Source: Gammaproteobacteria bacterium (GTDB taxonomy: Bacteria > Pseudomonadota > Gammaproteobacteria > SZUA-21). From it: 48,886 bases of DNA. How positions within the stretch are numbered: position 1 is the stretch's first letter; the number at the start of each line of letters is the position of its first letter. This document shows, in pieces, positions 8,670-16,854 of this stretch. The stretch lies in the NCBI GenBank assembly GCA_003233345.1, contig QILK01000065.1:1-48886 (forward strand), in the 5' to 3' direction. A program made the translations under genes and the position numbers. The notes under the pieces are model-generated. The model had not been told where the DNA came from, searched no databases, and was given only the letters and a program-made list of their open reading frames with translations.

Positions 8670-9746
8670 CTAAAATATCGGCGGAATACTCGGTAATTCT
8701 AGCGGGCTTTGTATGACAGGAAAAACACCTTGCTTGTTATAACGCCCTCTATTTAGACTACCCGGCGTTGGAGAATTTTTTAGCATTGGCCCTGGCTTTA
8801 GTCGGGTGATAATCTGCTTTTCTAATCCACGATCCAGATTCTTTAAGAAGCTTTTAGAAGTACCCTTAATGGATGAAGGTTTACGGTATTCCCCCAGATT
8901 TTTTTTACTAAATCTGGGATTAGGCGATGGATTAATCACTAATACAACACGCCGGTTTTTCATACGGCCTCTTGCCGTCTTATTCGATGCGATCGGGTGA
9001 TATTTACCGTAACCAACTGCTGCCATGCGATTGGGCTTTAGCCCTGACCGTGCAAACAAATGCACGACACTGGAAGCCCTGGCAGCTGATAACTCCCAAT
9101 TCGATGGGTACAATAAACTACGGATCGGAATATTATCTGTAAAGCCCTCGACATGAATAGACGGCTTTGTTTTCGACAATATCTTTGCGATTTTTTCCAA
9201 AATGGGAATTGCTTGCCCCGAAAGTTTAGCGCTCCCGCTAGCAAAAAGTATACTGCTGTTGATTTCGACTTCGATCCACTGTCCACTTTGGGTAATACCA
9301 ACCAAACCTTTTTTTATGAGTGGGCTAATAGCACTTTGTATTTTTTCAGTCGCATTTCTAATCGAATTTTCTTGCCCACTCGACCCTTTATTTTCACTGC
9401 CCATCTGCACTTGCGATTGCGTATTCTTGACACCCGGACCAACTCCACTGAATCTTGGCGGTGGTAAATTTGACAATCCCAACTGAATCAATCTTTGTGT
9501 TAGTGCTGAAGACGACTGACCAGGCGACTTCATAATTTGACCGATCTGGATAGGCTGCATCGATCTTTTAGAAGACCGAAATGCCGCGTCCAGTGATGCC
9601 GATAGCACTCGGTACTTACCTTCATTGACTGATGACACTGAGTACATAACAACAAAAAATGCGAACAGTAATGTTATAAAATCAGCATAGGAAATTAACC
9701 ATCGTTCATGGTTTTCATGTTCTTCAGGTTTTTTCTTTCTTGCCAT
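8670..9746 (-). CDS. motD: Flagellar motor stator protein MotD (MotB family)
   Basis: MotD anchors the stator to peptidoglycan and forms the ion channel with MotC. The 358-residue protein opens with a basic cytoplasmic tail and a single helix, WLISYADFITLLFAFFVVMY, carrying the ion-binding Asp 22. A plug/linker region rich in Ser and Gln follows. Then comes an OmpA-like domain (about residues 170-275: GSAKLSGQAIPIL, VEGFTDNIPI, NWELSAARA, NRRVVLVI). An unusual Pro/Lys-rich tail of about 80 residues follows the OmpA domain. The gene pairs with motC 95 bases upstream, as in Pseudomonas. Confidence 0.93.
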   Translation of the reverse strand: MARKKKPEEHENHERWLISYADFITLLFAFFVVMYSVSSVNEGKYRVLSASLDAAFRSSKRSMQPIQIGQIMKSPGQSSSALTQRLIQLGLSNLPPPRFSGVGPGVKNTQSQVQMGSENKGSSGQENSIRNATEKIQSAISPLIKKGLVGITQSGQWIEVEINSSILFASGSAKLSGQAIPILEKIAKILSKTKPSIHVEGFTDNIPIRSLLYPSNWELSAARASSVVHLFARSGLKPNRMAAVGYGKYHPIASNKTARGRMKNRRVVLVINPSPNPRFSKKNLGEYRKPSSIKGTSKSFLKNLDRGLEKQIITRLKPGPMLKNSPTPGSLNRGRYNKQGVFPVIQSPLELPSIPPIF

Positions 9747-9841
9747 ATGCGCTTATTATAGCTTTAACCGAGTTATATAGATTAATTGCTTACATGCAAT
9801 TTTCGCGCTAATCGTTGGAGTTTATACCGGGTTTTCTTCTG

Positions 9842-10582
9842 CTAACCTAAATATCCCTGGAGTTTTGACTCGATATTTCGCGGGTTTTCGCCTTCAGCGA
9901 TGGAAATTACACCTTCGATAACCATTTCCCGAAATTGAGTCTGCTTGTGTATTATCCCTTTTAGTTTATTGGCAATCGGTAAAAATATAATATTAGAAAG
10001 ACCGACACCGTAGATGGTGGCCACAAACGCGACGGCGATACCCGATCCTAGTTTGCTCGGATCGGCAAGATTATTCATAACATGAATCAAGCCCATTACC
10101 GCCCCGATGATACCAATTGTAGGGGCATAACCACCAAACGCATCATACACTTTCGCAGCTTGGGTATCGGCGTGCTCTTTGGTTCCGACTTCGACTTCGA
10201 GAATATCACGGATCGTTTCTGGTTCGCTGCCATCCACGAGTAGTTGCAACCCTTTTCGAGCAAACAAGTCTGTCTCTGATTCAGCGACTGCTTCCAAACC
10301 AAGTAGACCTTCCTTTCTGGCAATATTGCTCCAGTTAACAATTTTTTCTATGGCTTCTTTTACGCCGATTCGTGGTGGTAAAAAGACCCATAAAGTCATA
10401 GCCATTGCCCGAAAAAATGTCTTTAACTCGGCCTGGACCATTACCGAGCCCGTTGTTCCGCCCATCACAATAAAAAATGCAGTCCCCTGTATTAATGACT
10501 CTGTGTGGCCACCTTCCATTATGTTGCCACCGATAATGGCACCTATAGCAAGAATCAGTCCGAGGATTGTTAATATGTCCAT
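9842..10582 (-). CDS. motC: Flagellar motor stator protein MotC (MotA family)
   Basis: The 246-residue MotA/TolQ/ExbB-type protein has four predicted membrane helices: two at the N-terminus (TILGLILAIGAIIGGNIMEG; FFIVMGGTTGSVMVQ), a cytoplasmic loop with torque-generating charged residues, and two near the C-terminus (GGYAPTIGIIGAVMGLIHVM; IAVAFVATIYGVGLSNIIF). Its ATG overlaps the cheB stop as TAATG, so it is coupled to cheB. Together with motD it forms the second stator set typical of polar flagella; motA/motB are not in the window. Confidence 0.94.
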   Translation of the reverse strand: MDILTILGLILAIGAIIGGNIMEGGHTESLIQGTAFFIVMGGTTGSVMVQAELKTFFRAMAMTLWVFLPPRIGVKEAIEKIVNWSNIARKEGLLGLEAVAESETDLFARKGLQLLVDGSEPETIRDILEVEVGTKEHADTQAAKVYDAFGGYAPTIGIIGAVMGLIHVMNNLADPSKLGSGIAVAFVATIYGVGLSNIIFLPIANKLKGIIHKQTQFREMVIEGVISIAEGENPRNIESKLQGYLG

Positions 10583-11646
10583 TATACAACCTTCATAAGC
10601 GCAGGTCCTATTTCAGGAAGCGAAACCTCACTGTCACTGAGACCGGCTTTTGCTACCGCCATTGGCATACCGTATATCACCGAGCTTTCTTTATCTTGAG
10701 TCCAAATCGTCGAGCCTTTGTCTTTAAGTATACGCGCACCTTTGCAACCATCGGCCCCCATACCGGTGAGAATAATCGCAAGGCAGTTACCCTCAACTTG
10801 TTTAGCAATTGAATTAAAAGTCACATCGACAGAAGGTCGATAGGGTTGCTCTTTGTCGGGTTCCTTTAAAATCACGCAAAGCTTGTCGTTGCTCTTCATG
10901 ACCAGCATCTGCTTTCCACCGGGCGCTAATAAAACCCTTCCGGGTTTTACCTCATCACCAGAACAGGCTTCTTTAACTTCCACTTCACAAAGCTTATTTA
11001 ATCTTTCTGCAAACGCCCCGGTAAAATTTTGCGGCATATGCTGAATAACCAATATAGGTAATGGGAAATCCTGTGACAAATTAGCAAGTATTTGCTGTAA
11101 CGCGATCGGTCCACCCGTCGAAGAACCAATTGCAACCAGTTCAAATTTCTGCCGATTTCTATTATCTCTTTCACCAACGACATTGCTTTTAATCACCCCT
11201 GACAATCGATTATTGGCAAGCTTGTGATTAGCCGCGAGGTCCGCGACCCCTTTAAAACCAATTCCCAGTACCCTCATTCTAATTTGCCGGGCAACCTCTT
11301 CATAATTATTCACCAATGCAGCACTGTCCTTTGGAAAATAGTCGATTGCGCCTGCCTCGAGTGCCTGCAACGCCAGCTTGGCTCCTTGCGTGGTAAATGA
11401 AGATAACATTAGAATCGGCGTGGGTCTGATTTTCATAATCCTTCTGACCGCAGTGATTCCATCAACAACAGGCATTTCTACATCCATTGTAATAACATCA
11501 GGATTTAATGAGGTGGTTTTTTTAATTGCATCATTACCATCCACCGCCTCACCTACAACTTCCAAACGTGCATCTTTAGATAGGATATCTACTATCCTTT
11601 TCCGAAAAAAACTGGAATCATCTACGACTAAAACTTTAATTGTCAT
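10582..11646 (-). CDS. cheB: Chemotaxis response regulator protein-glutamate methylesterase CheB
   Basis: CheB removes methyl groups from chemoreceptors when phosphorylated by CheA, giving adaptation. The 354-residue protein has an N-terminal receiver (VLVVDDSSFFRKR; phospho-Asp 55 in ITMDVEMPVVDG; FPKDS) and a C-terminal methylesterase domain with the catalytic Ser in AIGSSTGGP, His in VIQHMPQNF and Asp in LTGMGADGCKGA. It lies 33 bases downstream of cheA. The partner methyltransferase cheR is not in the window. Confidence 0.96.
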   Translation of the reverse strand: MTIKVLVVDDSSFFRKRIVDILSKDARLEVVGEAVDGNDAIKKTTSLNPDVITMDVEMPVVDGITAVRRIMKIRPTPILMLSSFTTQGAKLALQALEAGAIDYFPKDSAALVNNYEEVARQIRMRVLGIGFKGVADLAANHKLANNRLSGVIKSNVVGERDNRNRQKFELVAIGSSTGGPIALQQILANLSQDFPLPILVIQHMPQNFTGAFAERLNKLCEVEVKEACSGDEVKPGRVLLAPGGKQMLVMKSNDKLCVILKEPDKEQPYRPSVDVTFNSIAKQVEGNCLAIILTGMGADGCKGARILKDKGSTIWTQDKESSVIYGMPMAVAKAGLSDSEVSLPEIGPALMKVV

Positions 11647-11679
11647 ATCCGCTATCTAAGTCCATTTTTAAATACAAAT

Positions 11680-14010
11680 TCAGGCACGGGATCGAAGCAG
11701 TCCCGGCATATCCAGAATCAATGCGATTCGCCCATCACCTGTTATCGTTGCACCTGCGAATCCAGGTAGACCGTGCAACAACATCCCTAACGGCTTAATA
11801 ACCACCTCTTCCTGACCAATGACCTGGTTCACAACAAAGCCAATATTTTTCCCACCAACACTAGCGACAACAACCTGATCATCTGTCGAACCCTCATGCT
11901 TGGAACGATCCTCGTCTAACCAATCATAGAGATAAAATAAAGGCATTGCGCTTTCGCGCACCATAATAACCAACTGCTCATTGACATGGCTTGTAGTGTA
12001 GTTTTCCATAGAGAATATTTCATTAACGCTGGACAAGGGTAACGCAAATGTTCTCGATCCTATCTTAACCATAAGCGTAGGCAAAATCGCCAAGGTTAAA
12101 GGTAGTTTAATTCTAAAGGTACTGCCCTTACCTTTTTTTGAATCGATTTCAATGCTGCCATTAAGCTGAGAAATTCTGGTTTTGACCACATCCATTCCAA
12201 CACCTCGACCAGAAACATCGGATACCTCCGTTTTGGTCGAAAATCCAGGCGCAAAAATCATGTTAAACGCTTCCTTATCGGTCATTCTACTGGCAGATTC
12301 TTGCGTTAAAAGACCTTTTTCAATTGACTTTTCCTTTAAAAAGTTGGCGTCCATTCCGGCTCCATCATCTTCAATTAACAGCTGAATATGATCGCCTTCC
12401 TGTGCCGCTGATAATCTGACAACTCCTTCCGGGTTTTTGCCTATTTTTTGCCGATCTGCCGGTGTCTCAATGCCGTGATCCACTGAATTTCTCACCAGAT
12501 GAATCATCGGGTCAGCCAACGCTTCTACTAAATTTTTATCCAGGTCAGTCTCTTCCCCCACCAATTCCAGCTTAACCCGCTTGTTTAGATTTCGAGCAAG
12601 GTCGCGTACGACTCTAGGGAAACGTCCAAACACTTTTTTTATCGGCTGCATCCTTGTTTTCATTACCGATGCCTGTAGATCTGCTGTAACCAGATTAAGA
12701 TTCGCAACTGCTTTGGTAATATCATTGTCGTTAATTTTTATTTTTAATGTTTCTAGCCGGTTTCTTACCAGCACCAATTCGCCAACCATATTCATAATAT
12801 CATCGAGTCTTTTAGTATCGACCCGAACCGTCGTCTCTGCTGAGCGAACGGGTGTTTTCTCCGTGTTGTTAGTACTAGTGGATTCGGAAGTCTCCTGTTT
12901 AACTAACTGCGGCTTCTTACTAGCCACCGCTTTAGCCTTTGAACTGGTCACCGATGGATTATTTTTCGGACTTTCTATATCGCTTTTGCGGACAGCCGGT
13001 AACTGCTTAGATGCATTTCTGTGTTTATCCTTTCCATGTATATCATCCAATAGATTATCAAATTCCTGCTCTGTTATATCAGCGCTACTGGCGTCCGGCG
13101 CGTTGCTTTCAGCGGGCGTTTCCACCTTGGTCTGCGCTTTTGACTTAACAAGCGTATGCTTTCCCTTGCCATGCATGTCATCTAACAGGGACTCAAACTC
13201 TTCTTCTGTTATATCCCTTTCTTTGACCGACGCGCTTCCATTTTCTACAACACTGTGCTGTCCTTCACCGTGCAGATCATCCAGCAAAGCTTCAAATTCT
13301 TCGTCACTAATATCATCAGAATTTCCAACTGTTTTTTCAGTAGTAGGCGCTGATTCGGCTTTACCATCAACCCTTTCAGAAGAGGTGTCTTTTGCGTTGG
13401 AGTCGCTACGATTAGCTTCTAATACATCCAATAATGCCTCAAATTCGTCTTCAGTAATCTCATTACTGTTACTAACAACCGGCTCATCTGATTTAGTAAC
13501 AGTGGGAACATCTTTGTTTAGCAACGGTGATGCTGGCGTCTCTTCGTCTTTATTCCCAGTATCGGCCACTTTTTCTGCTTTAGGCTCGCTGGGTTGCTCC
13601 TGCGATTCATTTGACTTGGCTTGCGGCAATGCAAGTCTTTCTAGGTGATGCAGTAATTTTGGATCAGCGTGTTCCGGTTCTGAATAAGCACTAAGCTGTT
13701 CAAATTGGTCATTTAAGATGTCTACTACATTAAGTACGGTATCCATTAAGTCAGCATCGACTTTTCGCTCACCCTGTCTAAGCACATTAAAAACGTCTTC
13801 TGCACGATGACATATATCGATCATTGCTGGGATATTAAGAAACCCAGCACCACCCTTAATCGTATGAAAGCCTCTGAAAACAGCATTCAGCAACTCACTG
13901 TCTTCCGGATAATTTTCCAGATCGACTAGTTGTTGCCCTAGAAGTTCTAGTATTTCACCCGCTTCGACAAGAAAATCCTGTAATATTTCTTCATCTTCTA
14001 TAAACGACAC
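11680..14010 (-). CDS. cheA: Chemotaxis sensor histidine kinase CheA
   Basis: CheA autophosphorylates in receptor arrays and passes phosphate to CheY and CheB. The 776-residue protein has an Hpt domain with the phospho-His 49 in FHTIKGGAGFL, then a long acidic linker, a dimerisation domain (VDTKRLDDIMNMVGELVLVRN), an ATPase core (N box HLVRNSVDHGIE, G1 EDDGAGMD, G2 GRGVGMDVV) and a C-terminal CheW-like domain. No classical P2 domain is evident; in its place the linker holds four copies of an acidic motif (13021-13458). All catalytic motifs look intact. Confidence 0.97.
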   Translation of the reverse strand: MSFIEDEEILQDFLVEAGEILELLGQQLVDLENYPEDSELLNAVFRGFHTIKGGAGFLNIPAMIDICHRAEDVFNVLRQGERKVDADLMDTVLNVVDILNDQFEQLSAYSEPEHADPKLLHHLERLALPQAKSNESQEQPSEPKAEKVADTGNKDEETPASPLLNKDVPTVTKSDEPVVSNSNEITEDEFEALLDVLEANRSDSNAKDTSSERVDGKAESAPTTEKTVGNSDDISDEEFEALLDDLHGEGQHSVVENGSASVKERDITEEEFESLLDDMHGKGKHTLVKSKAQTKVETPAESNAPDASSADITEQEFDNLLDDIHGKDKHRNASKQLPAVRKSDIESPKNNPSVTSSKAKAVASKKPQLVKQETSESTSTNNTEKTPVRSAETTVRVDTKRLDDIMNMVGELVLVRNRLETLKIKINDNDITKAVANLNLVTADLQASVMKTRMQPIKKVFGRFPRVVRDLARNLNKRVKLELVGEETDLDKNLVEALADPMIHLVRNSVDHGIETPADRQKIGKNPEGVVRLSAAQEGDHIQLLIEDDGAGMDANFLKEKSIEKGLLTQESASRMTDKEAFNMIFAPGFSTKTEVSDVSGRGVGMDVVKTRISQLNGSIEIDSKKGKGSTFRIKLPLTLAILPTLMVKIGSRTFALPLSSVNEIFSMENYTTSHVNEQLVIMVRESAMPLFYLYDWLDEDRSKHEGSTDDQVVVASVGGKNIGFVVNQVIGQEEVVIKPLGMLLHGLPGFAGATITGDGRIALILDMPGLLRSRA
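13021..13458 (-). repeat. Four-copy acidic motif in the CheA linker
   Basis: Within cheA the linker encodes ITEDEFEALLDVLEAN, ISDEEFEALLDDLHGEGQH, ITEEEFESLLDDMHGKGKH and ITEQEFDNLLDDIHGKDKH, separated by 30-60 low-complexity residues. Consensus is I(T/S)-x2-EF-(E/D)-x-LLDD-(L/M/I)-HG-x3-H. The first copy has lost the HG ending. Confidence 0.9.
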
Positions 14011-14049
14011 AACAGAGCCTCTCTAACCCTATAAGCTTGTTCAGCTGGG

Positions 14050-14814
14050 CTAAAACCCCAAACTAGACAATAAATCATCAACATCATCCTGACTCCCTAC
14101 TCTATCGCCGTTATCAATTTCTGGTACTTGTGGGCCATGACCTCTTTCATCGGAATCGGTGATTTTAGTCGGCTTAGATATATCGGAAACGGGACGTCCC
14201 CCCAGTTTAATCAGACGTACCAGGCTATCCTCAACTTCCTGGACAAGTTCTATAACACGTTTAATGATTTGACCTGTGAGATCTTGAAAATCCTGCGCAA
14301 GCATAATTTCAGTAAAATGGCTATGTATACTTTTCGAATTTTCTTCGGTAAACGCAAGGAAATCATCGAGGTCTCTGCTCATTTCCCTAAATTCTTCAAC
14401 ACTAAGTTCACTTGATCTAAAACGTTTCCATTTTTTGTTTATTTTTTTAGAAAGCTGTTGCAGCTTTTCAGAAACCGGCATGACGGCTTCTACCGCATTC
14501 ATGGTTTTGTTGGCGGCATCCTCTGTCATTTGAATAACATGCTGCAGTCTGGCTTTGGCGTCGGGAATATCCTGCTCTGCCATAGACGCGACTTTTGAAT
14601 CTAACTGAAAATTGTTTAACGAATCGTGAAGTTCTCTAGTCAACTTGCCGAGTTCACTATATAACTCGGTATCGCGATACTTTACCAATTCTTCCAGTCG
14701 ACTTGATAAACTATTTTCATCGCCCTCTTCTATGCATTTTACCAGCTCACGAGCGCTTACCAGCAAGTCTTGTTTGAATTGCTCCTCACTATCTTCCCGC
14801 GCTTCTAATGTCAT
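14050..14814 (-). CDS. cheZ: Protein phosphatase CheZ
   Basis: CheZ dephosphorylates CheY-P to end the signal to the motor. The protein is 254 residues from ATG 14814. It is almost wholly helical, with the core LAQDFQDLTGQIIKRVI that carries the catalytic Gln (DLTGQ) and the conserved C-terminal CheY-binding peptide QDDVDDLLSSLGF. ATG 14814 overlaps the cheY stop as TGATG; a GTG one codon upstream is a less likely alternative. Pairing with cheY is the usual polar-flagellum arrangement. Confidence 0.94.
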   Translation of the reverse strand: MTLEAREDSEEQFKQDLLVSARELVKCIEEGDENSLSSRLEELVKYRDTELYSELGKLTRELHDSLNNFQLDSKVASMAEQDIPDAKARLQHVIQMTEDAANKTMNAVEAVMPVSEKLQQLSKKINKKWKRFRSSELSVEEFREMSRDLDDFLAFTEENSKSIHSHFTEIMLAQDFQDLTGQIIKRVIELVQEVEDSLVRLIKLGGRPVSDISKPTKITDSDERGHGPQVPEIDNGDRVGSQDDVDDLLSSLGF

Positions 14815-15200
14815 CACTTACCCAACCTTTCAAATATTTTATCAATTTTTTCTTTTAAGGTCGCTGCCGTAAAAGGTTTTACGATATAACCGTTTACACC
14901 TTCTTGTGCTGCCAATACAATCTGGTCGCGCTTGGATTCCGCCGTCACCATCAATACAGGCAAGTCTTTGATCTTGTCGTCTGAACGTACTGCCCGCAAC
15001 AAATCAATCCCAGTCATTCCCGGCATATTCCAATCAGTAACCAAAAAATCGTAGCCACCGGATTGCAACATCGGTAACCCAGTCTTACCATCGTCTGCTT
15101 CTGCAGTATTATTAAATCCGAGATCTCTCAGCAGGTTTTTGATAATTCTCCTCATCGTAGAAAAATCATCGACAACCAGAATTTTCATTTCTTTATCCAA
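14814..15200 (-). CDS. cheY: Chemotaxis response regulator CheY
   Basis: A single-domain receiver of 128 residues that, when phosphorylated by CheA, binds FliM/FliN to switch rotation. Visible residues are the acidic pair in [11 protein letters not shown], phospho-Asp 56 in [11 protein letters not shown], the switch Thr in MVTAES and the Lys in [14 protein letters not shown] 15200 is used; an in-frame ATG four codons later is possible. It lies 29 bases after fliA and is coupled to cheZ. Confidence 0.96.
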   Translation of the reverse strand: MDKEMKILVVDDFSTMRRIIKNLLRDLGFNNTAEADDGKTGLPMLQSGGYDFLVTDWNMPGMTGIDLLRAVRSDDKIKDLPVLMVTAESKRDQIVLAAQEGVNGYIVKPFTAATLKEKIDKIFERLGK

Positions 15201-15229
15201 CTTCTTTACCTCTCAACAATTGACAATAT

Positions 15230-15970
15230 TTATTTATCATTTTTTCTTGGAAACCATTCGGTCATCCGTGCGCGCAATCTTATGAGTGCTTGGCCGTGAA
15301 TCTGACAGACGCGAGATTCGCTAACACCCAGTACTTCCCCGATTTCTCTTAAATTCAGCTCCTCATCATAATAAAGCGCCATGACAATTCGCTCCCTTTC
15401 CGGTAAACCTGCTACAGACTTGGCCAAAGAATTTTGAAAATCCTCTTTTTGCAGTGCTTCTAATGGGCCTACTTCTTCATAGGTAGATCCTGATTTTGGT
15501 TCATCAGCCATTATCGTTGGGTCATCAAAACTAAACATTCTACACCCGGCAGCATCTTGAAGTATTTTATGATAGTCGTTCAAATTTAACTCCAAGGCCT
15601 CTGCGACTTCGTGATCCCTTGCATCTCTACCCTTTTCATTCTCGATGCCCCGAACTGCTTCGGCAACCATCCGTACTTTTCGATGCACCGAACGCGGCGT
15701 CCAATCCGATTTTCTTATTTCATCCAGCATCGAACCCCGGATACGAATACCAGCATAAGTTTCGAAACTTGCGCCTTGCGAAGGATTATAGTTTTTTGAC
15801 GCTTCCAGCAACCCAATCATTCCCGATTGAATCAAGTCTTGTACCTGTACACTTGCTGGCAACCTACTAACTAAATGATAGGCTATACGTTTTACCAACT
15901 GAACATGTTTTTCGACCAATTCATGTTGTTCTGAATTATCTATTGACGCGTACATAGCATATCCATTCAT
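15230..15970 (-). CDS. fliA: Flagellar sigma factor 28 (FliA)
   Basis: FliA directs RNA polymerase to late flagellar genes and is held back by the anti-sigma factor FlgM until the hook is complete. The 246-residue protein shows sigma region 2 (VQVQDLIQSGMIGLLEA, FETYAGIRIRGSMLDEIR), region 3 (VAEALELNLNDYHKILQDA) and region 4 (LPERERIVMALYYDEELNLREIG, VSESRVCQIHGQAL). Its ATG overlaps the fleN stop as TAATG. flgM is not in the window. Confidence 0.96.
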   Translation of the reverse strand: MNGYAMYASIDNSEQHELVEKHVQLVKRIAYHLVSRLPASVQVQDLIQSGMIGLLEASKNYNPSQGASFETYAGIRIRGSMLDEIRKSDWTPRSVHRKVRMVAEAVRGIENEKGRDARDHEVAEALELNLNDYHKILQDAAGCRMFSFDDPTIMADEPKSGSTYEEVGPLEALQKEDFQNSLAKSVAGLPERERIVMALYYDEELNLREIGEVLGVSESRVCQIHGQALIRLRARMTEWFPRKNDK

Positions 15971-16854
15971 TATCGGGACTCCGATATATTTGTTTTCGAT
16001 CCAATTAACCGCTCTACAAAAAATTCAACATGACCACCGGGTGAATCTACTTGCGGCCATTTACTAGTTTTTAACGCTAAGTTTTTAAAGGCAACAGAAG
16101 CACGACTTCTGGGAAACGCCTCAACAACTACTTTTTGCTTTTTGACCGCTTTTTTCAAACAATCATCGTAGGGTATTGTTCCCAGATAACTTGTAGTGAT
16201 ATCCAAATACTTATCGGCCACATTAAGCAATTTCATAAATAATTCTCGCCCTTCCTGATTGCTCTGTGTCATGTTTGAGAGGATATGGAAATGGCTAACG
16301 CCATGATCGCGGCTTAACACCTTTATTAACGCAAAAGAATCCACTATTGATGTGGGTTCATCACAGACCACAACTATTATTTCCTGCGAAGCCTGGCAAA
16401 AACTGATAACCGTATCGGAAATGCCTGCGGCTGTATCGACAAGTAACGCATCTAAATCGGTAGTAATGTCGCTGAATGCTCTTATTAACCCCGCGTGCTG
16501 CATTGGGCTTAACTCTGTCATCAATTTAATACCCGAAGCCGCCGGTATAATCTGCAATCCAGTCGGCGTAGTCACCATAACTTCCTGCAAAGATTTTTCA
16601 CCGGAAATAACATCAGACAAATTATACTTTGGCTTTAGCCCCAACATAACGTCGATATTGGCCAACCCCATATCCGCATCAAGCAGTATTACTTTTTTTC
16701 CATTGGCCACCATAGCGGTGGCTAGGTTAGCCGATACATTTGTCTTGCCAACACCGCCTTTTCCACTGGTCACGGCGATGACCTGAATAGGTCTGGACCC
16801 CTTCAGACTGTTATTTTTCATCTGACTATAAGCGCTTTTATCAGGCATGAGCAT
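15970..16854 (-). CDS. fleN: Flagellar number regulator, MinD-like ATPase FleN/FlhG
   Basis: FleN (FlhG) limits polar flagellar number, acting with FlhF and by restraining FleQ. The 294-residue protein is a ParA/MinD-type ATPase with the deviant Walker A TSGKGGVGKTNVSANLA near residue 30, LLDADMGLANID, and LLVDTAAGISDTVI. The start at 16854 lies 14 bases inside flhF; in-frame ATGs at 16848 and a little later are alternatives. The flhA-flhF-fleN-fliA order is the standard one for polar flagellates. Confidence 0.95.
   Translation of the reverse strand: MLMPDKSAYSQMKNNSLKGSRPIQVIAVTSGKGGVGKTNVSANLATAMVANGKKVILLDADMGLANIDVMLGLKPKYNLSDVISGEKSLQEVMVTTPTGLQIIPAASGIKLMTELSPMQHAGLIRAFSDITTDLDALLVDTAAGISDTVISFCQASQEIIVVVCDEPTSIVDSFALIKVLSRDHGVSHFHILSNMTQSNQEGRELFMKLLNVADKYLDITTSYLGTIPYDDCLKKAVKKQKVVVEAFPRSRASVAFKNLALKTSKWPQVDSPGGHVEFFVERLIGSKTNISESR

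Noticed and set aside
12581-13648. A 355-codon open frame on the plus strand opposite cheA
   Set aside because: It mirrors the cheA linker and dimerisation region; its Ser/Leu-rich product follows from the codon bias of cheA, and all cheA domain motifs are on the other strand.
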